Positions 1 to 9,973 of a stretch of 64,000 bases of DNA are shown here, piece by piece. The translations under genes were made by a program, and so were the position numbers. The notes under the pieces are model-generated. The model was not told the DNA's origin and did no database searches. It was given only the letters and a program-made list of their open reading frames with translations. The stretch is from Olsenella sp. Marseille-P4559 (GTDB lineage Bacteria > Actinomycetota > Coriobacteriia > Coriobacteriales > Atopobiaceae). The stretch is taken from NCBI RefSeq assembly GCF_900605015.1, contig NZ_LR027574.1, positions 512,479 to 576,478 of the forward strand, read 5' to 3'. Each line of letters begins with the position of its first letter. Position 1 is the stretch's first letter.

Positions 1-492
1 CATGGCCGCAATGAGTATGCGAGAGAAACCACCATGGGTGACAAGGGCGGTTCTGCCGACAAGCGGAATCAGCTCGCTCATGAGGTGGCACGCGCGGGCA
101 GTTGCGTGCTCAAACGACTCCGCCCCCGGTACGGGAAGCGAATGGCCCTCGTCGTCAAGCGGCCAGGGGAAGAGCGCGCGACCAGAGTTGCTCGACTCGA
201 AGCGCGTGCCCTCAAGCTCACCAAAGTCAAGCTCCACAAGGTCATCATCTACGCGCACGGGGATGCCCAGACGCTCGCCTGCCTCCTCGGCCAGGTCGCG
301 GCAGCGCGAGAGCGGCGAGCACCAAATGCGCTCGGGGGCAAAGGCCACGAGCGCCTCCACGCCATGCGCGCGCTGCTCCAAGCCACGCTCAGTGAGGGGA
401 ACGTCCCTTCGCCCTGAGAAGAAGTGCTCGGTGTTTGCGGGTGTCTCCGGGTGCCTCATGACCAAGATCCGCTGCTTCATGCCAAAATCCAC
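1..492 (-). CDS. Histidine phosphatase superfamily protein (partial, C-terminus outside window)
   Basis: Reading leftwards from about 492, the frame stays open to the window edge and encodes a phosphoglycerate-mutase-like histidine phosphatase. The N-terminus has ILVMRHPETPAN (the phospho-accepting His, but RHP where the family usually has RHG), followed by PLTERG, SPLSRCRDLAEE and the second conserved His in LVTHGGFSR. Members dephosphorylate small phosphorylated metabolites; the substrate here is unknown. I prefer the GTG at 492, one base after the rluB stop and 9 bases after AGGGAAGG; ATGs at 501 (8-bp overlap with rluB) and 480 are alternatives. It is the last visible gene of the scpAB-rluB operon. 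Family is clear; specific function is not. Confidence 0.8.
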   Translation of the reverse strand, partial: MDFGMKQRILVMRHPETPANTEHFFSGRRDVPLTERGLEQRAHGVEALVAFAPERIWCSPLSRCRDLAEEAGERLGIPVRVDDDLVELDFGELEGTRFESSNSGRALFPWPLDDEGHSLPVPGAESFEHATARACHLMSELIPLVGRTALVTHGGFSRILIAAM

Positions 493-493
493 G

Positions 494-1330
494 CTAGCCA
501 TCCTTCCCTAGGGCGCTTGTGTCTCCAGCGCAGACGGCCTCTATGGCCGCGACCTCGTGCGGCATGAGCTCGCGCCAGTGGCCCTCCTTGACTCCCGTGA
601 GCACGAGAGGCCCAAACGCATCACGGTGCAGGCGCAAGACCTTGTGGCCAACGGCCTGCAGCATCTTTTTTACCTGATGCTTCCGGCCCTCGTGGATGGT
701 GAGTCCCACCACCGCATTGGGCTCTCCCCCACCGGTTCGGCCCGCGCCGTGTGGGGCCACCACCGCATAGAGGGGATCGCCCTTGGCGAGCAGCTCTGTC
801 CTGGCGGGCGAGGCCGGACCGTCCTCAAGCATCACGCCGCGGCGCAGACGGTCGAGGTCATGGGCCGAGGGAGTGCCCGACACCAGAGCCACGTAGTGTT
901 TCTCGATGTGGCGCGACGGATGGAGCAGGGCCTGGCCAACGCTGCCGTTCGTGGTGAACAAGAGGAGTCCTGTTGTGTCCATGTCGAGGCGCCCGACCGG
1001 GAAAATCCCAGGGTAGGTCTCTGTGGGGACAAGCTCTGCCACCGTGGGCCTTCCCTGTGGGTCACTCATGGTGGTCACATAGCCTGATGGCTTGTAGAGC
1101 ATGAGGTAGCGGGGCTTCTCGAGGATGCGGCACTCGATGCCGTCGACGCTCACCACGTCGGCGGCAGGGTCCACCTTGCTGCCCAGCTCGCTCACAACCT
1201 TGCCGTTCACGCACACGCGACCAGCTGTCATGAGCCTCTCGGCACCCCTCCTGCTTGCGACGCCGGCCCGTGCAAGAAAGCGCTGCAGGCGCATGGGGTA
1301 GAGCCCGTCCTCGCGCAGCGGGTCACTCAT
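494..1330 (-). CDS. rluB: 23S rRNA pseudouridine synthase, RluB/RsuA family
   Basis: A 278-residue protein. Residues about 13-60 form an S4 RNA-binding domain (RLQRFLARAGVASRRGAE...). The pseudouridine synthase domain follows, with the catalytic Asp in PVGRLDMDTTGLLLF (about residue 116) and a KxxGRKHQVKKML-type segment near the end. The family isomerises a uridine in 23S rRNA (RluB, position 2605) or 16S rRNA (RsuA); the close link to scpA/scpB is the usual context for RluB. I chose the ATG at 1330, which overlaps the scpB stop by 8 bases, because the S4 domain starts 12 residues later; a longer frame to 1354 adds nothing conserved. Confidence 0.93.
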   Translation of the reverse strand: MSDPLREDGLYPMRLQRFLARAGVASRRGAERLMTAGRVCVNGKVVSELGSKVDPAADVVSVDGIECRILEKPRYLMLYKPSGYVTTMSDPQGRPTVAELVPTETYPGIFPVGRLDMDTTGLLLFTTNGSVGQALLHPSRHIEKHYVALVSGTPSAHDLDRLRRGVMLEDGPASPARTELLAKGDPLYAVVAPHGAGRTGGGEPNAVVGLTIHEGRKHQVKKMLQAVGHKVLRLHRDAFGPLVLTGVKEGHWRELMPHEVAAIEAVCAGDTSALGKDG

Positions 1331-2045
1331 CGCTGGCATCGCCCCCTGCGGCATCAGTGGCGCTATCGGCGCCTACCTCAGGCGCCTCCTCCTCGGCACC
1401 GTCGCCCAGAAGCTCGCGCTCGTCATCGATGTCATCGGACGTCTCCTCAAGGGTCGACTCGAGCGAGCGACCCGAGAGTCGCTCGCGAATGAACTGGCGG
1501 GACTGCTCGTCGGGTGCAAAGTCCTCGAGCGGAGGGAGGTCGCGGATGCTTCCCAGCCCAAAGCGCTCGAGGAAGGCGCGGGTGGTGCCAAAGAGGATGG
1601 CCTGCCCATGCTCGGCATCGTGGCCAACCTCGCGTATCAGGCCCTTCTCGCGCAGAGAAGCAATCACGCCATCGGAGTTCACCCCGCGCACCGCGCGTAC
1701 GCCCTCGCGCGAGACGGGCTGGTGGTAGGCAATGACGGCGAGGGTCTCGAGCGCGGCCTGCGAGAGACGGCGCTGGTCCCATGAGAGGACGTAGGCCGCA
1801 ACCTGGTCGTGAAACGCGGGATGCGTGAAGAGCCGCCACCCGCCGGCCACCTCGCGCAGCTGGAAGCCGCGGTTGGCATCGGCGTACTCGGCGGAGAGCT
1901 CGGCCAGGGCCGAGGCCACGTCCCCCGGTGCTGATCCCGTCGCCTTTGCAAGGTCGATTGCCGATACGGAGTCGTCCGACACGAGGAGCAGGGCTTCAAG
2001 AAGCCCCTTCAGCGACCCATCCCCAAGCCTATCCAGACTCGCCAT
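1323..2045 (-). CDS. scpB: Segregation and condensation protein B
   Basis: A 240-residue ScpB: two tandem winged-helix domains (about residues 5-90 and 95-175; motifs GLLEALLLVSDDSVSAIDLA and LETLAVIAYHQPVSREGVRAVRG). Family knowledge: ScpB dimers bind the kleisin ScpA and with Smc form the bacterial condensin. The last 50-60 residues are acidic and low-complexity (many Asp/Glu/Ser), probably a disordered tail. The ATG at 2045 overlaps the scpA stop as TGATG, showing translational coupling; a GTG immediately upstream (2048) would add one residue. Confidence 0.95.
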   Translation of the reverse strand: MASLDRLGDGSLKGLLEALLLVSDDSVSAIDLAKATGSAPGDVASALAELSAEYADANRGFQLREVAGGWRLFTHPAFHDQVAAYVLSWDQRRLSQAALETLAVIAYHQPVSREGVRAVRGVNSDGVIASLREKGLIREVGHDAEHGQAILFGTTRAFLERFGLGSIRDLPPLEDFAPDEQSRQFIRERLSGRSLESTLEETSDDIDDERELLGDGAEEEAPEVGADSATDAAGGDASDE

Positions 2046-2953
2046 CACGCGTCCTCCCCCGTATCTTCGTGTGTCTCGCTGTCGTCCGTAGGAGCTCCGC
2101 GGCCAAGCTCGGTAAGGCCATGCGCATCAAAGCCCTGCTCGTCCAGCTCGTAGAGCACCGACTCGTCCAGCTCGTAGGGAGTGGCGCCCTCCACGTGCTC
2201 GAGGTCTATGTCACCAAAGTTGTGCTCCTGGTACATGCGCAGCTTATCCCTGTGGTAGAGGTCGAGAACCGCCAGGAAGTTCGCGACGATGGTCTCTGGT
2301 GCCTTGGATCCGTCGAGCAGGTCCGAGAAGGTCAGACAACCGCGAGACCGCGCCATGCGGTCGACCGAAGCCACCGTGAGCGCGATGGGAAGCCGCTTGG
2401 GTGCGATGTGCTCGGATTCCAGAAGGAAGGACTCGCGGTGCGCGTCGACGTCCGCGCAGATGACGGCAAGGCTTCGCAGCGTGATTCCCTCGAGATAGTC
2501 GGGCATGAGGCCCAAAAACTCAGGATCAGGGCCTACGGTGCGCGGCACCATGCGCGACTCCGCCTCCATACGGCTGCCCAGCGCCGCACCGGCATTGCGG
2601 AACTGCTTGTACGTGATGAGGCGAGCAATGAGGACCTCACGGGCCTCGTCGGGCGAAAGCCCCGCAAGGTCGTCACCCTCGTCCAGCCCGTCGCCCTCCA
2701 TGGGGGTGGCGCGTGCGTTGCTGCCCTCGGGAACGAGCGCCGCCGCCTTCATGTCCAGAAGCGTCGAGGCAACGAGCAGAAAATCGCTTGCGACATCGAG
2801 GTCGAGGTCACCCATGCGCTCAACTTCAGCCAGATACTGATCGGCGACCTCGGCCACCGAGATGGAGCCAATGGCCACCTTCTGCCGGCTTACGAGCTGC
2901 AGGAGAAGATCGAAGGGTCCCGTGTACCCGTCTGTCTTCACATGCCAAGACAT
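2045..2953 (-). CDS. scpA: Segregation and condensation protein A (kleisin)
   Basis: A 302-residue ScpA. The N-terminus carries the Smc-binding signature GYTGPFDLLLQLVSRQKVAI, followed by a helical segment ending DFLLVASTLLDMKAAALVP; the C-terminal winged helix (MARSRGCLTFSDLLDG...ETIVANFLAVLDLYH) contacts the Smc head. The middle (about residues 100-190) is variable and partly acidic. It bridges the Smc head pair and recruits ScpB, encoded immediately downstream with a 1-base overlap. Start at ATG 2953, six bases after the M50 protease stop, so the operon continues from that gene. Confidence 0.95.
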   Translation of the reverse strand: MSWHVKTDGYTGPFDLLLQLVSRQKVAIGSISVAEVADQYLAEVERMGDLDLDVASDFLLVASTLLDMKAAALVPEGSNARATPMEGDGLDEGDDLAGLSPDEAREVLIARLITYKQFRNAGAALGSRMEAESRMVPRTVGPDPEFLGLMPDYLEGITLRSLAVICADVDAHRESFLLESEHIAPKRLPIALTVASVDRMARSRGCLTFSDLLDGSKAPETIVANFLAVLDLYHRDKLRMYQEHNFGDIDLEHVEGATPYELDESVLYELDEQGFDAHGLTELGRGAPTDDSETHEDTGEDA

Positions 2954-2959
2954 CGAACG

Positions 2960-3667
2960 CTAGGCCCCCATGAAAAGATCGTAGAGCGAGCCTGCCGTGG
3001 AGTCTAGAATCCACCCAAGAGGGTCTACGTTAAAGGCGTAGGGGATGAGGTAGAGCGCCACAACGAGAATGGGCATCGCATACTGTTGCACCTGGTAGTA
3101 GATACGGCGGGAGCGCTCGCTTCTAAAGAGCGGCGAGATGACCTTGGAGCCGTCGAGCGGGGGCAGCGGTATGAGGTTGAAGCACATGAGCATGAGGTTC
3201 ACGTAGACGTACGTCGAGAGGACCATGAGCGTCCAATACGCCACCTGGTACCAGGGATTCACGGCGAGCGCCCCAGAGTTGAGCCCCGAAGTGAACCCCC
3301 AATACGCGAGGCGGCAGACAGCTGCTCCGGCAAGTGCCTGCAGGAGGTTGCAGACCGGGCCGGCAAGAGCCACCAGCGCCTCGTCGCGGCCGCGCGTCTT
3401 GGAATCGAAGTTCATGGGATTGTAGGGCACGGGCTTTGCATAGGCAAAGATTGGCCCCCCAAAGGCACCCATGATGAGCGGAAGGATGACAGAGCCAAAG
3501 GGGTCAATATGTGCGGCAGGGTTAAGCGTGAGGCGCCCTGCGTTCTTGGCCGTGGGGTCTCCAAGCCGGTTGGCCATCCAGCCGTGGGCCACCTCGTGCG
3601 GAATGGCCGAAAGCATGACGAGGCCCACCGAAATGAGAATCGAGATGACGCGAGAGGTCGAGAACAC
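2960..3667 (-). CDS. Site-2 protease family membrane metalloprotease (M50B)
   Basis: A 235-residue polytopic membrane protein. The first hydrophobic helix carries the zinc-binding HEVAHG motif (IPHEVAHGWMANRLGD), and the second zinc site is within NLIPLPPLDGSKV near residue 175 (the Asp of the family NPDG-like motif). Four or more membrane helices are visible. This short form lacks a PDZ domain and matches the group routinely found just upstream of scpA in Gram-positive bacteria; the substrate is unknown. It lies in an operon between a small membrane protein (17-base gap) and scpA (6-base gap). Confidence 0.88.
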   Translation of the reverse strand: MFSTSRVISILISVGLVMLSAIPHEVAHGWMANRLGDPTAKNAGRLTLNPAAHIDPFGSVILPLIMGAFGGPIFAYAKPVPYNPMNFDSKTRGRDEALVALAGPVCNLLQALAGAAVCRLAYWGFTSGLNSGALAVNPWYQVAYWTLMVLSTYVYVNLMLMCFNLIPLPPLDGSKVISPLFRSERSRRIYYQVQQYAMPILVVALYLIPYAFNVDPLGWILDSTAGSLYDLFMGA

Positions 3668-3684
3668 GTCACACCCCTTTCTGA

Positions 3685-3976
3685 CTAGATACGGTAGGCG
3701 GCCCTTGCGAGCAGCCAGTCTATGACAAAGAGCACAATGGCGACAAGGGCGAAGTCACCCCTGAAAGCTCCGCCCATGGGCGTGCGAAAGACGAGGAGGC
3801 CTTGGATGGGCTCCGGGACCATGCCGGTTGCAACGCCGTTGATGCCAAGAAGCGCCGTATGGAGCATACCCACATCGAGCGAATCGGCAATCACCAGGAT
3901 GCAGAGGGCCACGGCAATCACACGCGTGACGAGCGCGACCGCGCGCAGGACAGCGCGAGCCCCAGGGCGTCCGAGG

Positions 3977-3984
<8 letters not shown>
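3685..3984 (-). CDS. Small membrane protein, function unknown
   Basis: A 99-residue protein starting at the ATG at 3984, which overlaps the ABC-F stop by 8 bases in the same style as the other joints of this operon. A basic N-terminus ([15 protein letters not shown]) leads into a hydrophobic helix at about 12-35; a second helix ([16 protein letters not shown]) lies near the C-terminus, with a short Pro/Gly-containing loop between. No family recognised. The frame upstream of 3984 is a shadow of the ABC-F gene. Position suggests co-translation with the ABC-F ATPase and the M50 protease. Confidence 0.65.
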
Positions 3985-5983
<1,999 letters not shown>

Positions 5984-6124
5984 GTGAACCCCTCGGGATG
6001 CCAAATTTACCAAGGGGTGAGTATACGGTACACACGTGCAGATGAGGTGGGGATGGAGGCAGCGTGCGGCGGGGCGGGAAATGGCCGCGGCTGGTATAAC
6101 GTCCCCATGACGCCGTCGGCTCCC

Positions 6125-6502
6125 CTACTCCGCAACCGTAAGGTGAAGCGCGAACCCAGCAATCTGCCGCTTGAAGTAGACGAGAAACGTCGAGCCATCG
6201 GGATTGGTGACGCGCGAAGAATCGTCAACCTCAAGGCCACGCGCTGCAAACCACTTCTCAGCAGCAGCGATGTCGTTCACGTGGAAGCCAATGTGGCCCT
6301 TCTCCCCGCGCCCGCCGCGCTTCATGACCTCGACCAGGGTGCCGGCAAAGAAGGAGGGGGCCTTCTCGATGCGCGTGAGCCCCATCAGGGCCTCGAATTC
6401 CCCAGCGATACGGCTGGCCTCTTCCTCGTTTGCGGCATTGATGCCCACATGGGCCACGTGCATGTCGAAGAGCTCAACGGGGTTCTCAGCGTTCTGTGCC
6501 AT
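6125..6502 (-). CDS. VOC (glyoxalase/bleomycin resistance) family protein
   Basis: A 125-residue single-domain VOC protein: two beta-alpha-beta-beta-beta modules (FDMHVAHVGINAANEEEA...; KGHIGFHVNDIAAAEKWF...). It resembles the VOC domain sometimes fused to or encoded beside 2-keto-3-deoxy-6-phosphogluconate aldolase, but this similarity is from memory and no aldolase is adjacent. Candidate metal ligands are the His residues in HVAHVGIN and GHIGFHV and a late Glu. Start at ATG 6502, with GGAGG 7 bases upstream; the upstream frame (to 6601) has no support. Substrate unknown. Confidence 0.75.
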   Translation of the reverse strand: MAQNAENPVELFDMHVAHVGINAANEEEASRIAGEFEALMGLTRIEKAPSFFAGTLVEVMKRGGRGEKGHIGFHVNDIAAAEKWFAARGLEVDDSSRVTNPDGSTFLVYFKRQIAGFALHLTVAE

Positions 6503-6629
6503 TTGGTTTCCTCCAAGCAACGTGCGTGGGTGACTTGCCCACACCAAGGCTATCACCACGATGGCTCCCACAGTCACCGAGAAAAGAGACAGGCCGGACA
6601 ACCAATGGTCATCCGACCTCTAAGGCAAA

Positions 6630-6704
6630 TGGTGGGCGATGCTGGATTCGAACCAGCGACCCCATCCGTGTGAAGGATGTGCTCTACCCCTGAGCCAATC
6701 GCCC
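6630..6704 (-). tRNA. tRNA-Val (anticodon CAC)
   Basis: The minus strand folds into a 75-nt cloverleaf: acceptor GGGCGAT pairing with ATCGCCC, D arm GCTC...GAGC, anticodon stem CATCC/GGATG with loop TTCACAC (anticodon CAC, Val), T arm with GGTTCGAATCC, discriminator A and an encoded CCA end. Confidence 0.95.
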
Positions 6705-6716
6705 GTGCGGCTTGCT

Positions 6717-6744
6717 ATGTTACCAAAACAAGCCGGCGGCGCAA
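6717..6744 (-). promoter_or_regulatory. Sigma-70-type promoter of tRNA-Val
   Basis: On the minus strand TTGCGC (6739-6744), a 16-base spacer and TAACAT (6717-6722) place the start about 6 bases before the tRNA 5' end. Seen in sequence; activity is inferred. Confidence 0.6.
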
Positions 6745-6754
6745 CCGAGAATTC

Positions 6755-8740
6755 TCACCTTCCCGTGATTGCTTCGCGAAGCATGAGGACGTAGGCGTCC
6801 GCGCCTTCGGGGCGCAGGTGCGTCCCATCGTCCCAGAAGTACTCGTCGTGACCCGCGCTCGTAGCGTACCAGTCGATGACCTCGCAGTTGGAATACTGGG
6901 CCGCCACCTGCCTGAAGAGGTCGTTGTTGAGGTCTTGCAGGGCGAGGGGGACGCGCGCTGTCACGAGGAACACCCTCTTGCCGGGGTCCACCGCCTCGAC
7001 GAGGGCCTTGACCTGATCCTCGGTCGCCACGCCATTATTGCCAAGCGACCACACCACAATGTCGCCATCATGGCCTGCGTCAACGTCCTGCGTATAGATA
7101 TCTGGACCGTCGTAGATCTGACGGCCCACGGTTGCGTCAATGTAGCCGTTGGGGAAGATGGTCTCAAACTGGTTGATGGCACCTGCCGGAACAGAGTCGC
7201 CGATGAGGATCACCTTTGCGTCGGTGGCACCGGTCTGTGCGTCTACGTCGTAGTTCACGTTGTTGATGGACGAGAAGGCCCCGTCGAATGCGGTCCTCTC
7301 AAAGTACGTGCCCGAGTCATCGTAGCTCTCGAGGCTCTCGGCCTGCTGGGTGAGAGCCGACTCCTGGCCGGCTGCCGCCGCCTGCGGCGTGTTTGCCGTC
7401 TCGGCGTCAAGCGGGACCAGCATGAGCACGAGGACCGCAAGCACGCCGATGCCCTCTATCACGAGCCTCGGTAGGGGCTGGGCAAGAAGTCCGCGCGTAA
7501 GCCTCGAGTGGGAGACGCCGCGCTGCGCTCCTGCCACTCGGCCGCCAACGTAGGTGGGAACGGACGGGAGCGGGCGGACGGGCGCCGTTTCCAAGAGCCG
7601 ATAGGACAGCTCCGAGAGAGCCGCAATGGCAGCAAACTCGAGGAGCCATCCCCACCAGGGCAGAGGCGCTGTGTTTGTGACTGGGTTCAGGATGACCAGG
7701 AGCGGGTAGTGCCAGAGATACAGCGAGTAGCCACGTTTGCCGACCTCGGCCAAGGCCGGTGCCCCAAGGACGCGACCAACGAGCGTGGGATTGGAGCGAG
7801 ACATGCATCCGACGATGAGCGCCGAGAGGATTGCGACAACGAGCATGCCGCCGCGGTACACAAAGTGGCTGTAGCCGTTAAAGGTGAACATTATGGTAAC
7901 TATCACGAAAAGCGATGTCGCTGCAATGATGTCATAGGCGATGGGGAGGACGCCACGCTCTCGAAGCGCCGGGACAAGCCTCTCCAGGCGCACGCCGCAC
8001 CCACCGGTAGCGATGGCGAGAAGCGCACCGACAAGCAGCTCGGCCGCACGGGTGTCAAGACCGTAGTAGATGCGAGCCGTGTCTCCCATGGGATCAAAGA
8101 GCACCCACATGGCAATCGAAGAGAGCGCGATGAGCGCGCAGACCACATAGCACGCATGGCGTCGAGTTGGCATCGTGCGCGAGAGCAAAAGGAGCACCGG
8201 TGGCCACACGATATAGAACTGCATCACAACGCCGAGGTACCAGAGATGCGTGAGCGGAGAAGGCGCACCCGCCGCGGCAAAGTAGGACACCTGGCGCACG
8301 ATGTAGTAGATGTTCTCGAAGAACAGGAGTGCCGGGAGGGCGTCGCTCTGGACCTTGGGGAGCAGGTAGGGTGCACGTATGGCCGCGAGGATAACGGTTA
8401 CGCCGACCACGGCAAGCATGGCGGGCCAAAGCCTCACGGCACGCTTGAGGAGAAGATGCCCGTACTCGATCGAACCCGTACGCGCGACTTCGCGCTGGAT
8501 GGAAAGCGTGAACAGATAGCCGCTTATCACGAAGAAGACGGTCACGCCAAAGAAGCCGCCCGGAAGCCAGCTTGGGTTGGCGTGGTAGATGACGATGCCG
8601 AGAATGGCTATCACACGAAGGCCGTCAAGCCCCAGCACGCGCCTCTTGCCCGAACGGGCGACGGACGACCGAGAAGATGCGCCAGCGTTGGGAACCGCCA
8701 AATTGCCGCACCCACTGATTACCGCACGCTCCACGCCCAC
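6755..8740 (-). CDS. OatA-like acyltransferase with SGNH domain (cell-surface O-acetyltransferase)
   Basis: A 661-residue protein with two parts. Residues about 30-420 form an acyltransferase-3 membrane domain of about ten helices, opening with LGLDGLRVIAILGIVIYHAN (the conserved His) and FFGVTVFFVISGYL. After a long linker, residues about 510-660 are an extracellular SGNH hydrolase/esterase domain, with the Ser in ILIGDSVPAGA and the Asp/His pair in DDGTHLRPEGADAY. Known relatives transfer acetyl groups from the cytoplasm to peptidoglycan MurNAc (lysozyme resistance) or to surface glycans; the acceptor here cannot be told. The start is a GTG at 8740 (another GTG lies two codons on). It is a single gene, with tRNA-Val downstream. 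Confidence 0.88.
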   Translation of the reverse strand: MGVERAVISGCGNLAVPNAGASSRSSVARSGKRRVLGLDGLRVIAILGIVIYHANPSWLPGGFFGVTVFFVISGYLFTLSIQREVARTGSIEYGHLLLKRAVRLWPAMLAVVGVTVILAAIRAPYLLPKVQSDALPALLFFENIYYIVRQVSYFAAAGAPSPLTHLWYLGVVMQFYIVWPPVLLLLSRTMPTRRHACYVVCALIALSSIAMWVLFDPMGDTARIYYGLDTRAAELLVGALLAIATGGCGVRLERLVPALRERGVLPIAYDIIAATSLFVIVTIMFTFNGYSHFVYRGGMLVVAILSALIVGCMSRSNPTLVGRVLGAPALAEVGKRGYSLYLWHYPLLVILNPVTNTAPLPWWGWLLEFAAIAALSELSYRLLETAPVRPLPSVPTYVGGRVAGAQRGVSHSRLTRGLLAQPLPRLVIEGIGVLAVLVLMLVPLDAETANTPQAAAAGQESALTQQAESLESYDDSGTYFERTAFDGAFSSINNVNYDVDAQTGATDAKVILIGDSVPAGAINQFETIFPNGYIDATVGRQIYDGPDIYTQDVDAGHDGDIVVWSLGNNGVATEDQVKALVEAVDPGKRVFLVTARVPLALQDLNNDLFRQVAAQYSNCEVIDWYATSAGHDEYFWDDGTHLRPEGADAYVLMLREAITGR

Positions 8741-8925
8741 CTACTCTCACACGAATGCCATCGGAACAACACGGACAACGCTGCTTATTCTATGGCAAAG
8801 TAGTCCAAATGCTTATGACACTTTTCAGGCAGGAAATCTTGGCTGTGCCGTCCATAACCAGCATGACAGGGAGCGAGACCGCCATGCAGGGTGGCTGCAC
8901 TGGTCGCAGTCTGGTCCCTAGGCGC

Positions 8926-9300
8926 CTAGACCCTCTCGACGCTCTTCTTTACGGCCGCCGTGGCGATAGTGACGAGAAGCGCAAGGACAAAGGCAATCAC
9001 GCCGACCACGACTGGCGCAATCTGGCCGTCGGCAAACGTAACATCACCAGCGCAGAGAGCCCCGGCGACAACCGTGGCACCAGCAGATGGACCCATGAGC
9101 TTTGGCGCGCCTGAGGGAACATTTGCGACTCTCGCTCCGCGCGCACCCACGAGGATCGCGAACGCCGAGGCAAGGACAACGAAGAGGTCTGTGATATCGA
9201 TGCCAAGGACTGCGAGCACGATACCCGCAACAACGCAGGCGCATCCTGCGACAAACGCAACTATTCCCGAGACCTTGAGCCGCTTAGCTTCTGGAGACAT
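8926..9300 (-). CDS. Small membrane protein, function unknown
   Basis: A 124-residue protein with about four hydrophobic stretches (KVSGIVAFVAGCACVVAGIV; DLFVVLASAFAILVGARGA; an Ala/Gly/Val-rich third; VVVGVIAFVLALLVTIATAA) and a basic tail. I start it at ATG 9300 (MSPEAKRLK), preceded by AGGGGTGGG; the frame upstream to 9432 runs through the terminator of the tRNA genes and is not credible. No family recognised. It appears monocistronic. Confidence 0.6.
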   Translation of the reverse strand: MSPEAKRLKVSGIVAFVAGCACVVAGIVLAVLGIDITDLFVVLASAFAILVGARGARVANVPSGAPKLMGPSAGATVVAGALCAGDVTFADGQIAPVVVGVIAFVLALLVTIATAAVKKSVERV

Positions 9301-9410
9301 GTCCCACCCCTGTTCGACGATGCAAGCCGTACCCTTGGCTTGGTGACCAAACGTGGCTTGTATACCCAATAGAGAACCAAGGGTAACCGACCAGGCTTGC
9401 AACCCAAGGT

Positions 9411-9454
9411 CGATAAAACGAAACCAGGTCACAGCCGCAATGGCTGTGACCTGG
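9411..9454 (-). terminator. Rho-independent terminator after the tRNA pair
   Basis: A perfect 13-bp stem (CCAGGTCACAGCC against its complement) with the 5-base loop ATTGC, then TTTCGTTTTA on the minus strand, 9 bases beyond the CAT-anticodon tRNA. Confidence 0.85.
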
Positions 9455-9463
9455 AAATGTTCA

Positions 9464-9539
9464 TGGTGGGCCCAGTAGGATTCGAACCTACAACCCAGGG
9501 ATTATGAGTCCCCTGCGCTAACCGTTGCGCCATGAGCCC
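9464..9539 (-). tRNA. tRNA with CAT anticodon (elongator Met or Ile2)
   Basis: A 76-nt cloverleaf: acceptor GGGCTCA/TGGGCCC (one G-T pair), anticodon stem GGGGA/TCCCT with loop CTCATAA, T arm AGGTTCGAATCCT, discriminator A and encoded CCA. The G1-C72 pair rules out initiator tRNA. CAT could be elongator Met or the lysidine-modified Ile2; the CTCATAA loop and A73 occur in both, and I cannot decide by eye. Confidence 0.9.
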
Positions 9540-9544
9540 GTACG

Positions 9545-9573
9545 AAAAAGGGCGACGGCAAACGCCGCCGCCC
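9545..9573 (-). terminator. Terminator-like hairpin between the two tRNA genes
   Basis: GGGCGGCGGC, loop GTTT, GCCGTCGCCC, then TTTTTCG on the minus strand. It lies between tRNA-Ala and the CAT tRNA although no separate promoter for the second tRNA is visible, so it may be a partial terminator or a processing signal. Confidence 0.7.
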
Positions 9574-9581
9574 TGAATGCA

Positions 9582-9657
9582 TGGTGGAGAATAGGGGGTT
9601 CGAACCCCTGACCTCGTGACTGCCAGTCACGCGCTCTCCCAACTGAGCTAATTCCCC
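9582..9657 (-). tRNA. tRNA-Ala (anticodon GGC)
   Basis: A 76-nt cloverleaf: acceptor GGGGAAT/ATTCTCC, D arm GCTC...GAGC, anticodon stem CGTGA/TCACG with loop CTGGCAG (GGC, Ala), T arm GGGGTTCGAACCCC, discriminator A and encoded CCA. Confidence 0.95.
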
Positions 9658-9676
9658 ATGGGTTGGTGCGGGAATT

Positions 9677-9704
9677 ACTATACCAGATGAGATTCATTGG
9701 TCAA
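9677..9704 (-). promoter_or_regulatory. Strong promoter of the tRNA-Ala / CAT-tRNA unit
   Basis: TTGACC (9699-9704), 16-base spacer, TATAGT (9677-9682) on the minus strand, about 20 bases before the tRNA-Ala 5' end. Close to the sigma-70 consensus. Confidence 0.75.
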
Positions 9705-9840
9705 CAACTATTTTGAAAAAGCCGGTGATCGTCGAGAGGACAAGAAGAGGCCATTTGCGGGGCTTCGGACGGCCTTCCGTCCAAACCTTGCCGAAGGTCT
9801 TTTGCGGAAGACATGGGAAGCACTCCCTAGGCTGTGCCTG

Positions 9841-9890
9841 CTGGCGAGAATAACCGGTCGTGCGTACGCACGAACGCCACTTCTCGCCAG
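9841..9890. repeat. Palindromic repeat copy 1 (nested hairpin)
   Basis: A perfect 16-bp palindrome centred on GTAC (TCGTGCGTACGCACGA, 9858-9873) lies inside a perfect 10-bp inverted repeat, CTGGCGAGAA (9841-9850) and TTCTCGCCAG (9881-9890). The whole block can form one long interrupted hairpin on either strand. Related copies follow at 9904-9966 and 9974-10038. Confidence 0.8.
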
Positions 9891-9903
9891 CCTGCCTACG
9901 TTT

Positions 9904-9966
9904 CCCGAGTTGGGTGAGAGGTGCCTGTCAACAGCTGAGGGTTGTGTGTACGCACGACCCCGGATT
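9904..9966. repeat. Palindromic repeat copy 2
   Basis: A 22-bp near-palindrome (9939-9960) centred on GTAC, with two positions that pair only as G-T. It shares flanks with copy 3: CCCGAG about 45 bases before the centre, AGAGGTGC about 26 bases before it, and CGGATT just after. Confidence 0.75.
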
Positions 9967-9973
9967 GCCGCCA

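Noticed and set aside
9464-9657. tRNA genes as an integration (att) site for a mobile element
   Set aside because: No integrase, no repeated tRNA 3' end and no foreign-looking genes nearby; the only tyrosine recombinase (21837-22820) sits in a housekeeping operon.
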